A stretch of 64,000 nucleotides of DNA from assembly GCA_964451925.1 (NCBI GenBank), contig CAYVKA010000003.1:1-64000 (forward strand), given 5' to 3'. Within the stretch, counting starts at the first letter, position 1; the number at the start of each line of letters is the position of its first letter. The position numbers were made by a program, and so were the translations under genes. Shown one piece after another: positions 61,489 to 64,000 of this stretch. This DNA is from Nevskia sp964451925 (GTDB lineage: Bacteria > Pseudomonadota > Gammaproteobacteria > Nevskiales > Nevskiaceae). Under the pieces are notes generated by a model, which ran no database searches, had not been told where the DNA came from, and saw only the letters and a program-made list of their open reading frames with translations.

Positions 61489-62655
61489 TCAGCGGTCGGT
61501 GAAATCGCGGCTGATGACGTTGCGCTGGATCTGGTTGGTACCTTCCCAGATCTGGGTGATCTTGGCCTCGCGCATCAGTCGCTCGACCCGGTTGCCCTTG
61601 ACGTAGCCGTGGCCGCCGTAGACCTGGACGGCGTCAGTGGTCAGGCGCATGGCCAGATCCGAGGCCTTCATTTTGATCATCGAGGCCTCGACGCCGATGT
61701 CCTTGACGCCCGCGTCTACGAGGTGCCCGACATGGTCGAGCAGGACTCGTGCAGCGAGCAGGTCCGTGCCGAGGTCGGCGATCATGAAGGCAATCGCCTG
61801 GTGGTCGATGACCCGCTTGCCGCCCTGGCGACGCTCGTTCGCGTAGCGCACCATGTCTTTGAAGGCGGCTGAGGCGATTCCTAGCGCCTGGGCGGCGACG
61901 CTGGGCCGGGACTTGTTCAGCACCGCCATCATGATCCTCATGCCGTCGCCGGGCTTGCCGAGCAGGTTGGCGCGAGGCACGCGGCAGTCGCTGAAGGCAA
62001 GCTCCGCGGTCGAAGAAGCATTCGTTCCCATTTTCGACTCGAGTCGCACTACTTCGAAGCCTGGGGCGCCTTTTTCCAGGATCACAGCGGACACGGCGGA
62101 CTGCGAGTCGCCGAGGTCGGTCCATTTGCCGAATAGAAGGATCTCGTCTGCCACGTCGCCAGTGGTGATGAAGATCTTACCGCCGTTGATGACGATCTCC
62201 CCACCGTCGGGCCGGAACGTTGTCCGCAGCGTGCTTGCGTCCGACCCGGCATGTGGCTCTGTTATGGCCAGCGCGCCGAGGCCTCCCTGGGCGATGCGCG
62301 GCAGCAGCCGCTTCTTCTGCTCGTCGTTACCGAACTCCAAAATCGGCTTCACCAGTGCGCCATTGGTGCCAAAGATGATGCCGGTGGCGGCGCAAGCCTC
62401 GGAGATGGTATGGACCACCTCCAGAAAGCAGCGGTAAGAAACCGGCGTGCCGCCGTATTCCTCCGGCACGAAGATGCCATTGAGGCCGATTTCCTTGAAC
62501 GCCTGGATATTTGGCCAGGGAAACTCCTTTCGGATATCGAAGCTCTCGGCGCAAGGGGCGATGGTTTCCGCGGCAAGCCGCGTTACCTGGTCGATGATAA
62601 GGGCTTCTTCTTCGGTCCAGGCGCGGGATTGCTGGAAGCGGTCGAAGGATTTCAT
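61489..62655 (-). CDS. Acyl-CoA dehydrogenase
   Basis: A 388-residue FAD enzyme that introduces an alpha-beta double bond into acyl-CoA. Signatures: ALAITEPHAGSDASTLRTTF (flavin and substrate binding), KIFITTGDVADEILLFGKW, and the C-terminal VQVYGGHGYVKGNRVERLMR followed by AKITQIWEGTNQIQRNVISR, where the glutamate in WEGT is the catalytic base. The ATG at 62655 (MKSFDRFQQ) is preferred; one at 62673 is in frame. Enoyl-CoA hydratase lies upstream on the same strand, giving a beta-oxidation-type set. Confidence 0.93.
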   Translation of the reverse strand: MKSFDRFQQSRAWTEEEALIIDQVTRLAAETIAPCAESFDIRKEFPWPNIQAFKEIGLNGIFVPEEYGGTPVSYRCFLEVVHTISEACAATGIIFGTNGALVKPILEFGNDEQKKRLLPRIAQGGLGALAITEPHAGSDASTLRTTFRPDGGEIVINGGKIFITTGDVADEILLFGKWTDLGDSQSAVSAVILEKGAPGFEVVRLESKMGTNASSTAELAFSDCRVPRANLLGKPGDGMRIMMAVLNKSRPSVAAQALGIASAAFKDMVRYANERRQGGKRVIDHQAIAFMIADLGTDLLAARVLLDHVGHLVDAGVKDIGVEASMIKMKASDLAMRLTTDAVQVYGGHGYVKGNRVERLMREAKITQIWEGTNQIQRNVISRDFTDR

Positions 62656-62712
62656 AGTGTCTCGGGTCAGCATTTCGGATGCTGGCTGGGGCGCCGGCAG
62701 CGAAACGATGTG

Positions 62713-63495
62713 CTATTTCACGAAGGTCGGTTTGCGCTTTTCCAGGAATGCCTGAATGCCTTCGCGGCTCTCCTCTGAGCGCGCCGACGAAACGACGGCG
62801 CGCACTTCGCGTTCCAGCTGCTGCTCAAGCGGCGAGTTGAAGCTTTCGATGAGCAGGGCTCGGGAGCGGCCGAGGGCGGACACGGGCGCCATGGCCAGTT
62901 TCCGGGCGTAGCTTTCGCGCTCCTGCATCAGCGCAGCATCGTCAACGACGCGGGTGATCAGTCCTATCCGCTCGGCCTCCTCTGCACTGATGCGGCGATT
63001 GGTCAGGATCATGTCCTGCGCGCGACGCAGGCCGACGAGGCGGGGCAAATGCCAGGACATACCCACATCAGTGCTCAATCCGACGCTGGAGTGGGCCGTG
63101 GTGAAGGACGCGGAGCGGGCGGCGATCACGATGTCCCCGGCCAGCGCCAGGCTCATGCCGCCGCCACCGGTCGAGCCGTTGACCGCTACGAGCAGTGGCT
63201 TGGGCATCCGCATCAGCCGGGTTACGGTCATGTGCAACAGCCCGGCCAGTTCACTGAAGAATGCAGGCATCGCATCACCTGCCTCAGCAAAGGCCTGCAG
63301 GTCGCCGCCACCGCAGAACAGCTTGCCCGTGCCGGTGAGCACGACGCAGCGGATCGACTCGTCCTGGTCGCAACGGATGGCGGCCTCCAGCAGGGCTCGC
63401 GCCATGGGCATGTCGAGGGCGTTGCCGACAGCGGGACGGTTCAGTGTCAGGGTGGCGATGCCGTCCTCGATGGAAACCAATAGCGGCTGGGTCAT
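62713..63495 (-). CDS. Enoyl-CoA hydratase/isomerase
   Basis: A 260-residue crotonase-family protein. The oxyanion-hole segments are FCGGGDLQAFAEAG and AVNGSTGGGGMSLALAGDIV. The position usually held by the second catalytic glutamate reads LSTDVGMSWHLPRLVG, so it may be an isomerase or a hydratase of a different type. The ATG at 63495 has AAGGAG at proper spacing, which excludes the longer frame to 63585. It is followed by the acyl-CoA dehydrogenase. Confidence 0.9.
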   Translation of the reverse strand: MTQPLLVSIEDGIATLTLNRPAVGNALDMPMARALLEAAIRCDQDESIRCVVLTGTGKLFCGGGDLQAFAEAGDAMPAFFSELAGLLHMTVTRLMRMPKPLLVAVNGSTGGGGMSLALAGDIVIAARSASFTTAHSSVGLSTDVGMSWHLPRLVGLRRAQDMILTNRRISAEEAERIGLITRVVDDAALMQERESYARKLAMAPVSALGRSRALLIESFNSPLEQQLEREVRAVVSSARSEESREGIQAFLEKRKPTFVK

Positions 63496-63520
63496 GGTCA
63501 CAGCTCCTTGGGGGTGAACG

Positions 63521-64000
63521 TCAAACGCGCTCGATGATGGTTGCGATGCCCTGGCCGACACCGATGCACATCGTGCACAGGGCATAGCGCCCGCCAGTCA
63601 CCTCCAACTGATGCAGCGCGGTGGTCAGCAGTCGGGCGCCGGACATGCCCAGGGGATGACCGAGCGCTATGGCGCCGCCGTTGGGATTGACATGCGCCGC
63701 GTCGTCGGGAATTCCGAGGTCGCGCAGCACTGCCAGTGCCTGAGAGGCAAAAGCCTCATTCAGCTCAATGACATCCATGTCGGTGAGCGCGAGACCGGTC
63801 AGCGCCAGCACCTTGCGGGTGGCGGGGGCAGGGCCAATTCCCATGATTCGCGGAGGAACACCGGCGGTGGCCATGCCGAGGATTCGGGCGCGCGGAGTCA
63901 GCCCGTGCTGGCGCGACCCGGCTTCCGAAGCGAGGAGCAGGGCGCAGGCGCCGTCGTTGACACCGGAAGCATTGCCAGCTGTGACAGTCCCGTCCGGACG
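63521..64000 (-). CDS. Thiolase (acetyl-CoA acyltransferase), partial
   Basis: C-terminal 159 residues of a thiolase; the N-terminus with the first catalytic cysteine lies beyond the right edge. VNDGACALLLASEAG, ELNEAFASQALAVLRDLGIP, NPNGGAIALGHPLGMSGAR (catalytic histidine) and CTMCIGVGQG (catalytic cysteine) are clear. It completes a beta-oxidation set with the hydratase and dehydrogenase on the same strand. Confidence 0.93.
   Translation of the reverse strand, partial: RPDGTVTAGNASGVNDGACALLLASEAGSRQHGLTPRARILGMATAGVPPRIMGIGPAPATRKVLALTGLALTDMDVIELNEAFASQALAVLRDLGIPDDAAHVNPNGGAIALGHPLGMSGARLLTTALHQLEVTGGRYALCTMCIGVGQGIATIIERV

Overview
The window is GC-rich bacterial chromosome, most likely from a gammaproteobacterium. 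The support is a GlyGly-CTERM protein, NodT/HlyD/DUF1656/FUSC efflux genes, acyl-CoA catabolism genes, DUF1254, and an outer-membrane barrel plus LolA-like plus MMPL export set. A Nevskiales/Xanthomonadales-like host is my guess from gene content only. No rRNA, tRNA or CRISPR array was seen. Layout: (1) 1-10.2 kb is accessory, decayed DNA: a partial SDR divergent from a TetR gene with two operator-like dyads, an AraC pseudogene divergent from a truncated oxidoreductase, two tandem large serine recombinases, a decayed partial copy of the second recombinase, an orphan HigA-like regulator, a broken PIN/RHH toxin-antitoxin pair, and IS66 and IS21-like relics. (2) 10.2-17.1 kb holds a 5'-truncated Rhs gene with a membrane-anchored partner, and a single-gene fusion of a P-loop ATPase, a Ser/Thr kinase and an FHA domain. 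(3) 17.3-27.2 kb holds a SNF2 helicase with a coupled partner, an unassigned four-gene set (lipoprotein, small protein, TIM-barrel protein, membrane protein), a GlxA-type regulator and a MAPEG protein. 

(4) 27.7-41.6 kb is the most interesting block. A LuxR-type regulator without a luxI gene precedes a leftward set (unknown protein, outer-membrane barrel, LolA-like protein, MMPL/RND transporter). A divergent rightward operon encodes a fatty acyl-AMP ligase, an acyl carrier protein, a desaturase, a CqsA-like alpha-oxoamine synthase, a PAPS-type sulfotransferase, a DUF1254 protein and a 3-ketosphinganine-reductase-like SDR. A 20-bp dyad of lux-box form lies upstream of the ligase. I infer a quorum-controlled pathway: activate a fatty acid, load it on the carrier, desaturate it, condense it with an amino acid, reduce the ketone, sulfate the product and export it. 

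(5) 41.9-47.3 kb has a GlyGly-CTERM surface protein and a NarX/NarL-type two-component pair. (6) 47.6-54.8 kb is defence-like: an overlapping gene pair ending in a HEPN-like protein and bracketed by a dispersed repeat, then an RHH-GNAT-XRE-ImmA operon divergent from a four-gene ubiquitin-like operon (triple ubiquitin-like protein, CEHH/E2-like protein, JAB peptidase, E1). (7) 55.4-64 kb is housekeeping: a thioesterase, a four-gene efflux operon, an adenylate kinase, an acyl-CoA dehydrogenase, an enoyl-CoA hydratase and a thiolase cut by the window edge.
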